The notes under the pieces are model-generated. The model ran no database searches. It saw only the letters and a program-made list of their open reading frames with translations, and was not told the origin of the DNA. Shown piece by piece: positions 1-9,600 of a DNA stretch of 16,324 nt (position 1 is its first letter; the number at the start of each line of letters is the position of its first letter). The position numbers were made by a program, and so were the translations under genes. Where the stretch lies: NCBI GenBank assembly GCA_005223375.1, contig RXOD01005036.1, positions 1 through 16,324 on the forward strand. The letters run 5' to 3'. Source of the DNA: Amoebophrya sp. AT5.2. Its lineage: Eukaryota > Sar > Dinophyceae > Syndiniales > Amoebophryaceae.

Positions 1-226
1 GTGAATGCTGCTGCGAACTTCAAGACTATGACTTGTGCCTCGTCATTCGCGTGATGATCTCGCTTCATCGAAGCAACGAAGCCCGAACTTCGAGCCGCCA
101 TATGCATATGGCCGCGAACTTAGTTAGTAGATCGCAAGCTCTTTGTCTTTCAGAAATGACAACGAGCCGCTGGCTCGCTTTTCAGAAGTGGATGCTTTTC
201 CGAATTTCGTGTCAGATTGTGAATGC
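1..226. repeat. Copy 1 of duplicated ~220-bp module
   Basis: This segment matches 763-974 almost base for base from GTGAATGCTGCTGCGAACTT to TGTCAGATTGTGAATGCG. Compared with copy 2 it has an extra 8 bases near 78-90 (CGAAGCAA-type slippage) and 6 extra bases in CCATATGCATATGG. A 20-base stretch near 165-185 differs in sequence but not in length. The copy starts at the first base of the window, so its left end may lie outside. Confidence 0.9.
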
Positions 227-762
227 GTCACTCACGTGGGATGCTGTTTGACAAAGTGCAGTGCGTGACGGACAATAGATCGATGTCTCATCGTTGGAAA
301 TCCTCCTGTGCAGAATCGTCCTGTGCGGCACTCCTGATCCAAAGAGTCTTCGTGTGCAGATCCGCGACAATCGTGCTTGTTCGTTGCGCTTCCAGTTCAG
401 TTACTCGACCACCGGTTCCAAGAGTCAAGTCGCAATGACTTTGTTTTCTGCTAATTGCTTTACCCTCTATCGAGACGAGTTGGCTTCGAGTAGTTTTAGC
501 GAAAAATACACCATGACCACTTGCAAAACGTAAAAAACTCCAATGATGAGCCGAAAACTCCCCAAATGGACAATGTGAGAGAATCAAAGTTTTAGCAGGG
601 ATTGAAGCTAGATGCGCAGCAAGAAGTTGGACCGCTGCCCGGTTATGCACGATTGATGGACAATACGAGTGGTAGTTCTCTTTGTGTTGATGAATAGGAT
701 TCCTTGACGTGACTTCTTTCTGGGAGCCACTTTCTGTTACTTTTTCCAGAAATGACGATGAA

Positions 763-974
763 GGTGAATGCTGCTGCGAACTTCAAGGCTATACTTGTGC
801 CTCGTCATTCGCATGATGATCTCGCTTCATCGAAGCCCGAACTTCGAGCCGCCATATGGCCGCGAACTTAGTTAGTAGATCGCAAGCTCTTTGTCTTTCA
901 GAAATGACAACAAGCTCTTACTTTGTCTTTCAGAAGTGGACGCTTTTCCGAATTTCGTGTCAGATTATGAATGC
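763..974. repeat. Copy 2 of duplicated ~220-bp module
   Basis: Direct repeat of 1-226, about 760 bp downstream and in the same orientation. Its left edge follows CCAGAAATGACGATGAAG. Inside it AAGCTCTTTGTCTTTCAGAA (from 889) is followed at once by a second version, AAGCTCTTACTTTGTCTTTC (from 912), so this copy also has a small internal tandem duplication. No terminal inverted repeats or transposase are visible, so the type of element is unknown. Confidence 0.9.
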
Positions 975-1225
975 GAAGGTATTTATCATGAGTATCTATG
1001 AGCATGGAGCTACATTGAACGCAGCCAGTCACAGCTGTACTAATCCAGGCAAGAGACGCGCCGCCGCAGAATTGAATTCAGACGCGCTTTTCGTTCCCGC
1101 CAAGATGCTCTCCAGATTTCAGAGGTCAGAAGATGCCAGAGAGCTCATCTGGGGCGCGACGCCATCGAATTTCAAGCCTGCCTTCGCGCGGCGGGCGAAC
1201 GACCAAGCAACAGTGGCAGCGCCAC

Positions 1226-1264
1226 AATCAACGCTGTTTCTGGAAAAAGTGTTTGATAGTGTTA
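1226..1264. repeat. GGAAAAAGTGT/TGATAGTGT repeat word, copy a
   Basis: TTTCTGGAAAAAGTGT is followed by TTGATAGTGTTAG. The same arrangement is found at 1741-1774 and, more diverged, at 12737-12770. The 11-mer TTTGATAGTGT also occurs inside the gene 2 intron at 7991-8001. It is a short dispersed non-coding repeat of unknown nature. Confidence 0.6.
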
Positions 1265-1571
1265 GTGTGCGGGCAATCTAGTAGGTGAACACGAAACCAG
1301 CACCAAGTCGCACTCTCCTTCAAACGATCTCGACAAGCCCCAGCAACAGTCATAGCGCCGAGATACAAAAAACTGATGCTTTTTGCGGTGGATGTTTGAC
1401 CCCCTGAAAGACATGCAATAAATGAAGTTTCATTTGCAGCCGATGCTGCCACGATGCCGACCGATGCTGGTGATTAGATGTGTTCGGCGATGAGCAAGAC
1501 GATGACGAAAAAAGGAAGGTGGAGAGACAGTACAGCATGCAACTCGGAGGAAGATGTTGCAAATGTGGGCG

Positions 1572-1774
1572 CGCTTGAGGCTCACCAGGGAACACAACCA
1601 GACCGAGCGACTTTTTTGGAAATAGCGCCGATTTCGGAAAGGTTTCTTCATGTGGTCAGTCGTTGTCGTAGGATACATGGTAAATTCATTGAGCGGAGCG
1701 CTGAGGATGCTGACGCTTTTTCGGTAAGCGCCACAAGCGAAACTTTTTTTGGAAAAAGTGTCTGATAGTGTAGC
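1572..1774. repeat. Dispersed repeat, copy A (partner at 12549-12770)
   Basis: The left block (1572-1650) reads GGCTCACCAGGGAACACAACC then ACCGAGCGACTTTTTTGGAA and ATAGCGCCGATTTCGG, closely matching 12549-12626. A spacer of about 90 bp is poorly conserved but shares GGAGCG and AAGCGCCA words. The right block (about 1735-1774) ends in TTTTTTTGGAAAAAGTGTC and TGATAGTGTA, matching 12731-12770. Order and spacing of both blocks are kept in both copies, so this looks like one diverged element of about 200 bp, not chance matches. It has no coding capacity. Confidence 0.7.
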
Positions 1775-2262
1775 CACGACGTGCAACCTACTACAGAACC
1801 TATCAGTCGTGCATACTTCTGGTCACTGGTGCGGCCTCAACTATCACAGGTTGGTATCATGTGAAACGTGCAAGGTGATAGTCAGCGACAGCGCGCGCAG
1901 CTTTTCGGAAAACTACGTACTGCGTTTTGTAACCACGAAGCGTGCCTACTGTCTGCATAAAATACAATCGTAGCGCAGTCAATCTATCATCGCCGCAAAT
2001 TTTGTCGGGGTTGTCGCCTGTCGCTGTCCTCGGCGAGTCGCCGGCCAGCTCCTTCGAAGTCCGCGGATCAACACGAAGGGGTACATCGTGACCGAAGCTG
2101 CAGACCGAAGCATCGCGCTGACCGAAACAGCCACGACTGACCACGAAAATGCAGACCAGCCGCGCCCTTCTTTGATTACGGGTACTGCGGACCCGGACCA
2201 CCCGGCACTGCGGAGTTTGTCAACTGAGCCGTCGCTGTGTCTCTCGCTCCGTTGCAGACAAG

Positions 2263-5163
2263 ATGGATTTTCTCAAAACCAGTCCACCACTTAGCATTCC
2301 GCATCCTGATGGTGATGTCGCCGCTGGCGGAAGCAAAAGCACGGCGACCGCGACCGGAGGCCGAGACATTCCTAGCAGCGCGTCGGCCGAGCGACGCACA
2401 GATGGTCGCACTCTGCAGTCCGACCGCCGCGCGCGCGGAAGTAGCAGCAACCTGATGCCCTGCATCAGCAAGGAGAAGTACCCCAGTCCCAGCGACCCCC
2501 GCGGGCGCGAGATCCACGACCAAGTCTGGATGAAAGAGCTCGGAATGGCGACAGGACCAGATGGCATCGTCGACGTGTTTGCGGCGGGGCCGGGTGTCGG
2601 ATTGGGAGCCGAGGTTAGCGACGGCGCGATCGGTGGAAGTGAAGGGACGGTCTCGGGGAAGATGTCGGCGGCTTCCTCGTCGTACGAATCCAGTAGCGTC
2701 AGCAGTGAGGAAGACGAGGAAGACATACTGCCGGAGGCTCTCAAAGACGCGATGGACGAGTACGAGTCAGAGTTAAACAATGGGGAAAATGCAGACGAGG
2801 ATGGCGAGCAAAGTGCCGACGAGGATAACGACGCCGAGAATGGGGATGACGAAGGTGAAGACGCGAAGCCAAAAAGAGGAAGACTGGGGCGGAAGATGGG
2901 GCTTCCCGCCGCCAAAACGCCCCAAAACCAGAAGCAACACGCGCTGTTCGCCTTCACCACCTTCAAGAAGATGTTCACCGGTGCTCTTGCAGAAAATCCA
3001 CACTTGGAGCGCATCCCCTGGACTGCGGCCGCGTTGAAGGTGCTTCACGAAGCCGTCGCCTACCACGGTATCTCGGTGATATCGCAAGCACAACGCATAC
3101 ACAACGACTTGGCCGCCGGCCATTTCATACCCAGCTTCCTCGTCGATTTCCCGCACCGCCCCAGACACATCATGGACCCGGTGCCCAGGTTCCGGCCGCG
3201 CAAAACCTTCACCGTCGAAGCCGATAACATCTTTCGGCCCCCCCGCGGAACTCGAATCGGAAAATACCACACCATGCCAATTCCGAAACACGTCCTGAAG
3301 GAAGCAAAGAAACTGCGGACCAAGCGCCAGAAAGAGAAACTTATCGCCAAGAAAGAGCGAAAGGCCCGAGAAGCGAAGGCCAGGGAGGACCGGCAGTTCG
3401 AGTTGATGTGCCAAATCGTCGACGGTCGCCAGGCGATGAAGGAGGGGGCGGAGCCGTATTCTGAATTGCGTTGCTCGCAACAGAGTTGGAGTCAGCTCGA
3501 TGACCACGGCGAAGGGTCTCAAGTGCTGGAGTATTCGCAAACGGTGAAAGACGAGCTCGGGGAGCAGTTTGTGGATGCGATGCAGGAGCTGGAGGACGTC
3601 TATTCCACTGACAGCTCTATTGAGGGCGAGCGCCGGTGGGCAAAGCAGCTGCCGAGGAAGGACGTCACTCGCTACTACGAGACTGCTTTCGCTGAAGCCG
3701 GGAAGCTTGGAGATAAAGCGCACAAGAAGTTGGACGCGAAGCAGGTCTTGTACGAAGAAGCAGCGCACAGAAACAACCGCAAAACATACAGCGCAGACAT
3801 GCAGTGGAAGCGGTTTTCGAGGAAGTACAAGATCGACCGCGAGTCCAGGCTCTTGCTCCCGGCCAGCAGTTTCTTGAAGCACGCCCCGGAGAAGCGTACA
3901 CGTACAGCGCCGCCGCAGAAACCGGAAGCGCGGGTGGGGTTAGGGTTGCGGGAAGGGGTTGCGGAGGGAGGGGGGTCGGTGTCGGTGTGTGACGCGAGCT
4001 TTCTGCACTGGTTTGCGGATTATGTCGACGAAGAAGAGCGGGACCTCGGCTACTCGCTGGGTCCGGCCGCGACGCCGGCGGGCCAGGAGCAGGAGCCGCA
4101 AGCGAGTGGTGCTGGTGATGGTCCTACTTCGATGGAAGGAGTTGTAGAGCAGGGAACAACGAACGCGAAACCGCAGAGCAGCGCGAAAGCGTCGACCAGG
4201 AAAAAAAAAGCGTCGTTCGCGACTCCTCTGGAAGAAAGAAAACTCCTCGTGGTGGAACCAGAGATGCAGGAGGAGGACGACTTGCTGCGCAGCGAGAAGA
4301 AGTCGTGCCCGGACGGCAAGGACACCGAGTCCAAGACGGGAACCGGAGGTCGACGGAACCACGGCGCGCGCGATGAAACCAGAGAAGCAGCAGTGAGCGA
4401 AGAAGGACGACTTGCTGCGCAGCGAGAAGGAGTCGTGCCCGGACGGCAAGGACACCAAGTCCAAGACGGGAACCGGAGGTCGAAGAAGTCAGCATCATCA
4501 TCGATGAAGAGAAGCGTAACAGTGCTCGATCATGGCAGCGCATCCGAGTTCCTGCAGGCGCATGAGGATGAGTTGAGTGGGTCGCTGGAGTTTCATCCTC
4601 CCGAATCTCCGTCGCTGCGGGACTCCTTGCAGAGTAACAATGGGGACGATGATGCGGCGAGCAATGCGCGCGCGGCTCCGGCTTCAGCAGCAGAGCCGGC
4701 GACGAAGGGCACGAGGAGAAAAAACGAACGCGCTCCGGAGGAAGACGCCGCGGAGGGGAGCACGACGCAAAACGCGCTGGCGAAAAGCGCAACGAGCGCC
4801 ACCAGCATGCGCAAGATGACATCCATGGCCACGGCTTCTAAGGGGGCAGCCACCAGCATGCGCAAGATGACATCCATGGCTAGGGCTCCTTCGATGGGTA
4901 GGGCTCCTTCCATGGCTAGGGCTCCTTCCATGGCTAGGGCTCCTTCCATGGCTAGGGCTCCTTCCATGGCGAGGCCTCCTTCCGTGGCCAGGGCGCCGCA
5001 GAAAGCGATGCGGACGACAACGCAAATGAAATCGAAGGCAACTCGTGGCGCGGCAAAAGCAAAAACCAGCAGCAAAACGGAAAAAGGCAACGGAAGTGCG
5101 ACGCAACGGAGGAACGGAGCAAGTGTGATGAAACGTGCTTCCTCCATGGCGCGGAAGAAGTAG
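2263..5163 (+). CDS. Gene 1: large acidic/basic low-complexity protein, function unknown (966 aa)
   Basis: The family is not recognised. The frame is open without introns from ATG 2263 (A at -3, G at +4) to TAG; the nearest upstream in-frame stop is TGA at 2173 and no earlier ATG exists. In order: a Ser/Gly-rich N-terminus (1-135), a Ser/Glu/Asp block (about 138-200), a Lys/Arg cluster KPKRGRLGRK (about 201-210) that could be a nuclear localisation signal, a predicted helical segment (about 225-300), a Lys/Arg/Glu-rich helix (about 345-385), a further charged helical part to about 545, then disordered Ser/Lys/Ala-rich sequence. The tail has two 17-residue repeats (ATSMRKMTSMA core) and about seven M-A-R-A-P-S repeats with repeated RxxS motifs, then ends in RASSMARKK. 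A nuclear, possibly DNA-associated role is inferred from composition only. One stretch (4401-4483) is a duplicate of 4271-4353 read in another frame. Confidence 0.8.
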   Translation: MDFLKTSPPLSIPHPDGDVAAGGSKSTATATGGRDIPSSASAERRTDGRTLQSDRRARGSSSNLMPCISKEKYPSPSDPRGREIHDQVWMKELGMATGPDGIVDVFAAGPGVGLGAEVSDGAIGGSEGTVSGKMSAASSSYESSSVSSEEDEEDILPEALKDAMDEYESELNNGENADEDGEQSADEDNDAENGDDEGEDAKPKRGRLGRKMGLPAAKTPQNQKQHALFAFTTFKKMFTGALAENPHLERIPWTAAALKVLHEAVAYHGISVISQAQRIHNDLAAGHFIPSFLVDFPHRPRHIMDPVPRFRPRKTFTVEADNIFRPPRGTRIGKYHTMPIPKHVLKEAKKLRTKRQKEKLIAKKERKAREAKAREDRQFELMCQIVDGRQAMKEGAEPYSELRCSQQSWSQLDDHGEGSQVLEYSQTVKDELGEQFVDAMQELEDVYSTDSSIEGERRWAKQLPRKDVTRYYETAFAEAGKLGDKAHKKLDAKQVLYEEAAHRNNRKTYSADMQWKRFSRKYKIDRESRLLLPASSFLKHAPEKRTRTAPPQKPEARVGLGLREGVAEGGGSVSVCDASFLHWFADYVDEEERDLGYSLGPAATPAGQEQEPQASGAGDGPTSMEGVVEQGTTNAKPQSSAKASTRKKKASFATPLEERKLLVVEPEMQEEDDLLRSEKKSCPDGKDTESKTGTGGRRNHGARDETREAAVSEEGRLAAQREGVVPGRQGHQVQDGNRRSKKSASSSMKRSVTVLDHGSASEFLQAHEDELSGSLEFHPPESPSLRDSLQSNNGDDDAASNARAAPASAAEPATKGTRRKNERAPEEDAAEGSTTQNALAKSATSATSMRKMTSMATASKGAATSMRKMTSMARAPSMGRAPSMARAPSMARAPSMARAPSMARPPSVARAPQKAMRTTTQMKSKATRGAAKAKTSSKTEKGNGSATQRRNGASVMKRASSMARKK
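4271..4353 (+). repeat. Intragenic direct repeat in gene 1, copy 1
   Basis: 83 bp repeated at 4401-4483 with three visible mismatches. Here the gene frame reads it as EDDLLRSEKKSCPDGKDTES and onward. The offset between copies is 130 bp, which is not a multiple of three. Confidence 0.9.
4401..4483 (+). repeat. Intragenic direct repeat in gene 1, copy 2 (other frame)
   Basis: Near-identical to 4271-4353, but the gene reads it one frame over, giving GRLAAQREGVVPGRQGHQVQ instead of the acidic/Lys peptide of copy 1. The large open frame survives the shift. Confidence 0.9.
4798..4899 (+). repeat. Two 51-bp in-frame tandem units in gene 1
   Basis: GCCACCAGCATGCGCAAGAT starts at 4798 and again at 4849, each followed by GACATCCATGGC. 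The 51-bp offset is 17 codons, so the peptide ATSMRKMTSMA is duplicated in frame. The second unit runs into the 18-bp array that follows. Confidence 0.9.
4876..5001 (+). repeat. 18-bp coding minisatellite in gene 1 (~7 units)
   Basis: The unit ATGGCTAGGGCTCCTTCC is repeated seven times in a row, encoding M-A-R-A-P-S. Units 3 to 5 are identical; unit 2 has GGT for GCT, and the last two (MARPPS and VARAPQ) are degraded. Identical central copies suggest recent expansion or ongoing homogenisation. Each unit supplies an RxxS site of the kind basic-directed kinases use. Confidence 0.95.
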
Positions 5164-6608
5164 ACGTGGGGCCATCAGCGTGGCATCCGATGACGTGGCA
5201 TCTCCGAGCCGGCTCTGGCCGTGTGGTTCATCAGTCGTAGGCTCGGCTTGCTGCGTTTGTTCCGTGCATTGTTCTCAGAGCGAAAGCAAATGAGCCAACA
5301 AATCGACGCACTCATTGAAAAAGCCACCACATGTAGCGAGACAGCAAATTCGTTGTTATATGAGGTAAGCGTAAGTCATAGTCAGTGAGTAAATAAAGAA
5401 CTCAGACACTCGCTCATTGTCTTTCTCCTGTTGTTAAAATACAAACTGCGTTTGCTAAGTTAGTTGATTCATACACTGTACTCCGCGACTCGAAGTAAAT
5501 GCATGACGCGATCAATCTCTTAATCAATCAATCTTCATTCTTGAGAAGATAGCCGGGCACTTCTACGACAAATGAATGATAGGCGAGCAATTGAATTCAT
5601 TGCGTTATTTTGTGTCGAGAGTCAGCAGGCAACCGCGGCCGATATGGCGCGACTTATCCTCCTCCCAGAATCAAGCGCAGACTCATTGATAGAATGAATG
5701 AATGTTGGATCACGAAAACAAACTCAAACTCAAATTGATGAAGTTTTTATAGGAAAGTGTCTGTTTCTGTACTCATTCATTGTAGTAAGTTAGTTTTTTG
5801 CCGCAGTCTGGCAGGGTCGTCGTTGTTCTCAGGTACAGCCCGGCGATACCCACAACCATAAGAAAGAAGCGCATGCTACCTCGGCTCACGCAGCAAATGT
5901 ATCACACAAGCATAGACGGACGCATGTACTTACATAGATACCGGGCAAGAACATGGCGGAAGATGGAAGGTTATTCATATGGATGCATGGGTCTACACGC
6001 ACGAGATTGAGGGTCGCCGTCCTGGTCGCGAATACGCTTCAGCAGCCAGCGGCTCGCCATGGATTCCAAAGGCGAAGCAAAAACAAAAGAGGCGTTGTGT
6101 TCCAGGCGACCGCAACAGCGGGCGACGAGATGTGGTTCTTGCCAGCCGGTTTTCTTTGAAGCGCTATCAGTTTTCTTTCAAGCGTGAAGAGCGTGATGCC
6201 TTCCGTTTTTTTCGTATAGGTAGTTGGTTATGCTTTCTTTGGCTCCATGCCAGACTTCAGGCGTCGTGGCAGACAGTGCATCCGCATAGAATCAGTTGAC
6301 TCATTGCGGGCGCGCGTGCAAAACTAACCCATCGATCCTTGGAAACAAATACACTGCGAGCAGCGCTTTTGCGTCCCTGAAGAGTCAACTTTCTAAGGCT
6401 CGCCCCCTTCATCTACATTCATTGGTAGACTCGTACACTCCTACACTCATTGAGTTTTAGCTTTTACGCGTTTCACTTTCGCAGTCAATGTGACGGCTTC
6501 AGCTTGCTTTTGTGTCGGTGGCTCGATTTAGCGAAGGAGCTATGTATTAATAAATTGAAATTCATTACCGACTGTCTGAAGCATCGCGCGGGGTAGATCT
6601 CCGTCATC
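5164..6608. other. Intergenic spacer between genes 1 and 2
   Basis: No convincing gene is seen. An open frame at 5979-6299 (106 aa) has no recognisable domain and biased Arg/Phe composition. The spacer is AT-rich and carries CTCATTGA or close variants at about 5311, 5413, 5682, 5774, 6301 and 6446. An AATAAA at 5392-5397, about 230 bases after the gene 1 stop, could be a poly(A) signal. TATTAATAAATTGAAA near 6545, about 60 bases before the gene 2 ATG, is the only TATA-like stretch. AGTTAGTTTTTTGCCGCAG at about 5786 resembles words at 12705 and 13447. Confidence 0.5.
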
Positions 6609-9600
6609 ATGAGTAACGGCGCCTCGTCATTTGCGCGCGCTGGGCCCCCGCCAAGGCGAGCCCGTCCGCCGATCCACCAGCGGGAGTCTGACTCGTCGCG
6701 AGCCAGGTCACATTCCGCGTCAGCATCAGATGATTCATTTTGCTCCTCTGCGAGTTCACCTCGCGGCGACTCCTCTTCATCATCTGGCCAAAGGCGTGCT
6801 TCGTCTCTCGGCGAACGAAGCCGATCCCTCTCGAGCAGCCGCAGCAGGCCGACCAAAAAGCAGCGGCGCAGGCATCCGGCTTCGCCCTCGTCTGCTGAGA
6901 ATTCTTCATCTTGGTCCGGCTTCAACTTCAACAGGTCGCGCGGGGCTTTGCGCGAAGAGCTGAAGAGAAAAAAAACGAGCATGAAGCAGAAGCAGCAGAA
7001 CGCAGCGAAGAAATGGCAGGCCAATAGGGAAGCAGTTTCGAGCTTTTTCGGGAAACTAAACGAGAAGTTGCCACCGCCGAAAAACCAGAGCCAGAAGAAC
7101 CAGTTTGAGATTCTGGGAGAATTCGTCAACACGATGGCCCCGAAGGCGTTGGCGCTGACTTTCCACGAAAGCAAGGGGGACGCGATCTTCATCCGCTTTG
7201 AAATCGATGGAACATCGAGGGAGACTCGTAACATGGAGCGCTCGGTCGAGAACTCGGCAAAATGGATCGTGATCACGGTAAGCGCGTGGGTCGTGGTTTC
7301 CTCCACTTCGGATCCGACCAAATGGCCGAAGTGGAAGGAGATCCCGGCCTCTAGTCGCTTTGTCGAAGCGCGAATAAATGACGACGCCGACTGCCTTCCC
7401 GCCGAGCGCGCCGCGCAAATTCTGGCGGACGAGATACTACAGTATCTCACTGAAATCGAGAAGCTGGCACCGGAAGCGGTCGTCTGCACCGTGCTCTGCG
7501 GCGATGCGGCGGAGACGGGCTGCCTTTTGGATACCCTCGCCATCCTGATGGAGCACGTCCCTGACCGTTGCAAGAGCATGCGGTGGTACCCGGACTACCA
7601 GAGATGCGCAGCCCACCAAGGCAGTATTGTCGGGGAGGACAGCATCAAGGTCTTCTGCCAGCTGGCTGGGGAGGTAAAGAAAACCACGGAAAAGAAGCTG
7701 TATGTGCAAGCGGCACAATGCCGGAAGGAGCGCGAAAAAATGACCAGGATTCTGGACAAGACCATGCCAGAAGCGCTGTGGGTCGATGCTGCCGCTGAGG
7801 AATCCGAGGACGCCCGCAACTTCACCAGTTTCCTCGAAACGATGCGGGTTCCGATTGGTATAGTAAATTTTTATTAAATTCATTGACTTACTTCTTTGAC
7901 TTTTCGCTGCGTTTTTACTAACTTGCACTTGGTCACCGTCATCCGTCGCTTCAAACTTACTGTTTGTGAGTTTTTCTCCGCGCGAATGACTTTGATAGTG
8001 TCGGCGGGAGCGCAGTTCGCGTAGCGTACCCTGGGGCTGCGCACATCGCGCTTTCGCCGGCCGATCCCCGCGCGCGGGCGCGCGGTCCGCGTAGCTTACC
8101 CCGGAGCCGCGCGGACCGCGCCCTCATCTTGTCGGGCTTGGCAGGTCCTCCTCTTAGTCTTCAAAAGTGAAAGCTTTTCTGTGTTTTGACAGGCAATGTC
8201 GAACGCACACTGACTTGACGTTGACACTCACACTGACTCATCCACAAACAAAGTAGCTAGCATTGATTTTTATAAAAAAATTAATTGTACTCATTGCGAT
8301 CGTGGCTATAGATTTATGAACAGACTTACGCTGAGCCAACTGCTTCGCTGTGCCAGGTGTCGTGGACGCTTTGCAGGGCTGCTACCCGATCGCAACCGAC
8401 TTTGGCGTCACTCCGGACGGCATTCCGACTTCCAAGTTTTACCTGAAGGCGCCGTCCCACGAGCGAAAGGAGGCGGTCATGAAGGCCTGGAAGCGGCTTT
8501 ACGGCCACATCGAGCTGCCACGCCACAACCGTTGGCTAACGTACGGCGAGGGCGCCAGAACAGTCGCCGTCATGGAGGCGCTGTCGCACGTGTCGATGGT
8601 CTTCAGGCACACCCAGAAGCCGTGGCACATAGAGCAGCCCGACTGGGACCTTCTGGAGCACGGCGTCCGGAACGGCCACGAGCGGAATTCGATTTGTAAA
8701 ATGCTGATGGGTATCATCAGTATGGGCGCCGATGGGGTTATGTACACCGTCCTGAAGACGAAGCTAAAGCGGGAGACAATCGACGAGCTCGACAGAATAG
8801 TGCTGGGAAGATATTCCGTCGTGATTGAGCTTGTCCGAGACCGGGGCGAAATCATGGTCTTCATGCATTTCGTCACCTGCGGCGGAACGGGAGTTCCAGA
8901 AAACGAAAAAGAAAAGCTGCGAGTGGCAGCTTTTCACGCGGTTCAGGCCGGGGCGTGCATCGTGCACTGGCGGATTGGATCGGGTGCGCGAGACGAACAC
9001 AGCATCTGGCTTCTCCGCTACCGCGCCGGCGACACGGCCATGCAGGTGCGCGACCCGTGTCCGGAGCTGGCAGCGGGCGACATGCCCACGCCCGCGCAAA
9101 AAGCCGCTCTCGAACGAGCGGGGAGAAAGCAAATTCTTCAAGGTGTCCGCGACGAGGTGCAGCTGCAGGACAAAAAAGGGAACAAAAAGCCGGAGAAGCT
9201 CCTGAACGAGCCGGGCAGCTTGTGCTTGAAGCAGTGGAAAAACAATATCCGTTCCGCGGAAACCGTTTGGCAGGCGATGTTCGAGGTCGATTTGCTGGCT
9301 GCGGGCCGAGTTCTGTCGGATTGGACACAAGCGTCGTGCGAAAGAAAGATTTGCTCGATCAAGAGAGCGCAGCAGGAGAACCGAAACCAGCACAAAGGCA
9401 TGGTGCGTCTGAGCTCGGACGAGAGTCGACTCAAGTTTCAGCGCGGGCATCAGCAGGCGCAGATATTTTGGGATTACGGCGAAGAGGAGGACGACGATGA
9501 AGAGGGACACGCGCAAGCATCACGGTCGCGGGCGCACAAACCTCAACTAACTGAACAAGAGAAAGCAGATATGAAGCTTGAGACTTTGAAGATCGCGCCC

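Larger units (their letters stand above)
1..2262. other. Repeat-rich 5' intergenic region
   Basis: No convincing gene is seen here. The short open frames are broken, low in coding character and partly shared only because the DNA itself is duplicated. The stretch holds two copies of a module of about 220 bp, several copies of the word GGAAAAAGTGT followed by TGATAGTGT, and the first copy of a dispersed repeat that recurs near 12550-12770. Several CTTTGTCTTTCAG-like strings resemble 3' splice sites, so untranslated exons cannot be excluded. The last 90 bases before gene 1 are open in its frame back to a TGA at 2173 but contain no in-frame ATG. Confidence 0.6.

Noticed and set aside
856..1281. 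141-aa open frame on the + strand
   Set aside because: Its first part is the duplicated module and its end runs into the dispersed GGAAAAAGTGT word; it has no domain and its partner copy is truncated. Kept as repeat, not as a gene.
1600..1660. Spliced-leader or snRNA gene based on the TTTTTTGG motif
   Set aside because: The conserved dinoflagellate spliced-leader sequence is not present in the window, and no supporting stem-loops or snRNA core motifs could be recognised.
2773..3882. 369-aa open frame on the - strand
   Set aside because: It lies wholly inside gene 1, is Leu/Arg/Val-rich in the way antisense of Lys/Glu/Asp-rich coding sequence is, and has no convincing start context.
4876..5001. 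CRISPR-like array
   Set aside because: Units are contiguous 18-bp repeats without spacers and lie in frame inside a coding region.
5979..6299. 106-aa open frame on the + strand
   Set aside because: No domain, overlaps another frame of similar length, Arg/Phe-biased and flanked by spacer repeat words; not supported as a gene.
8324..8356. Acceptor at GAACAG (8323) for the gene 2 intron
   Set aside because: It keeps phase but meets TGA at 8332 in the required frame. The next candidate (exon from 8336) is open but has a GAG acceptor with a weaker pyrimidine lead, so it is listed only as an alternative.
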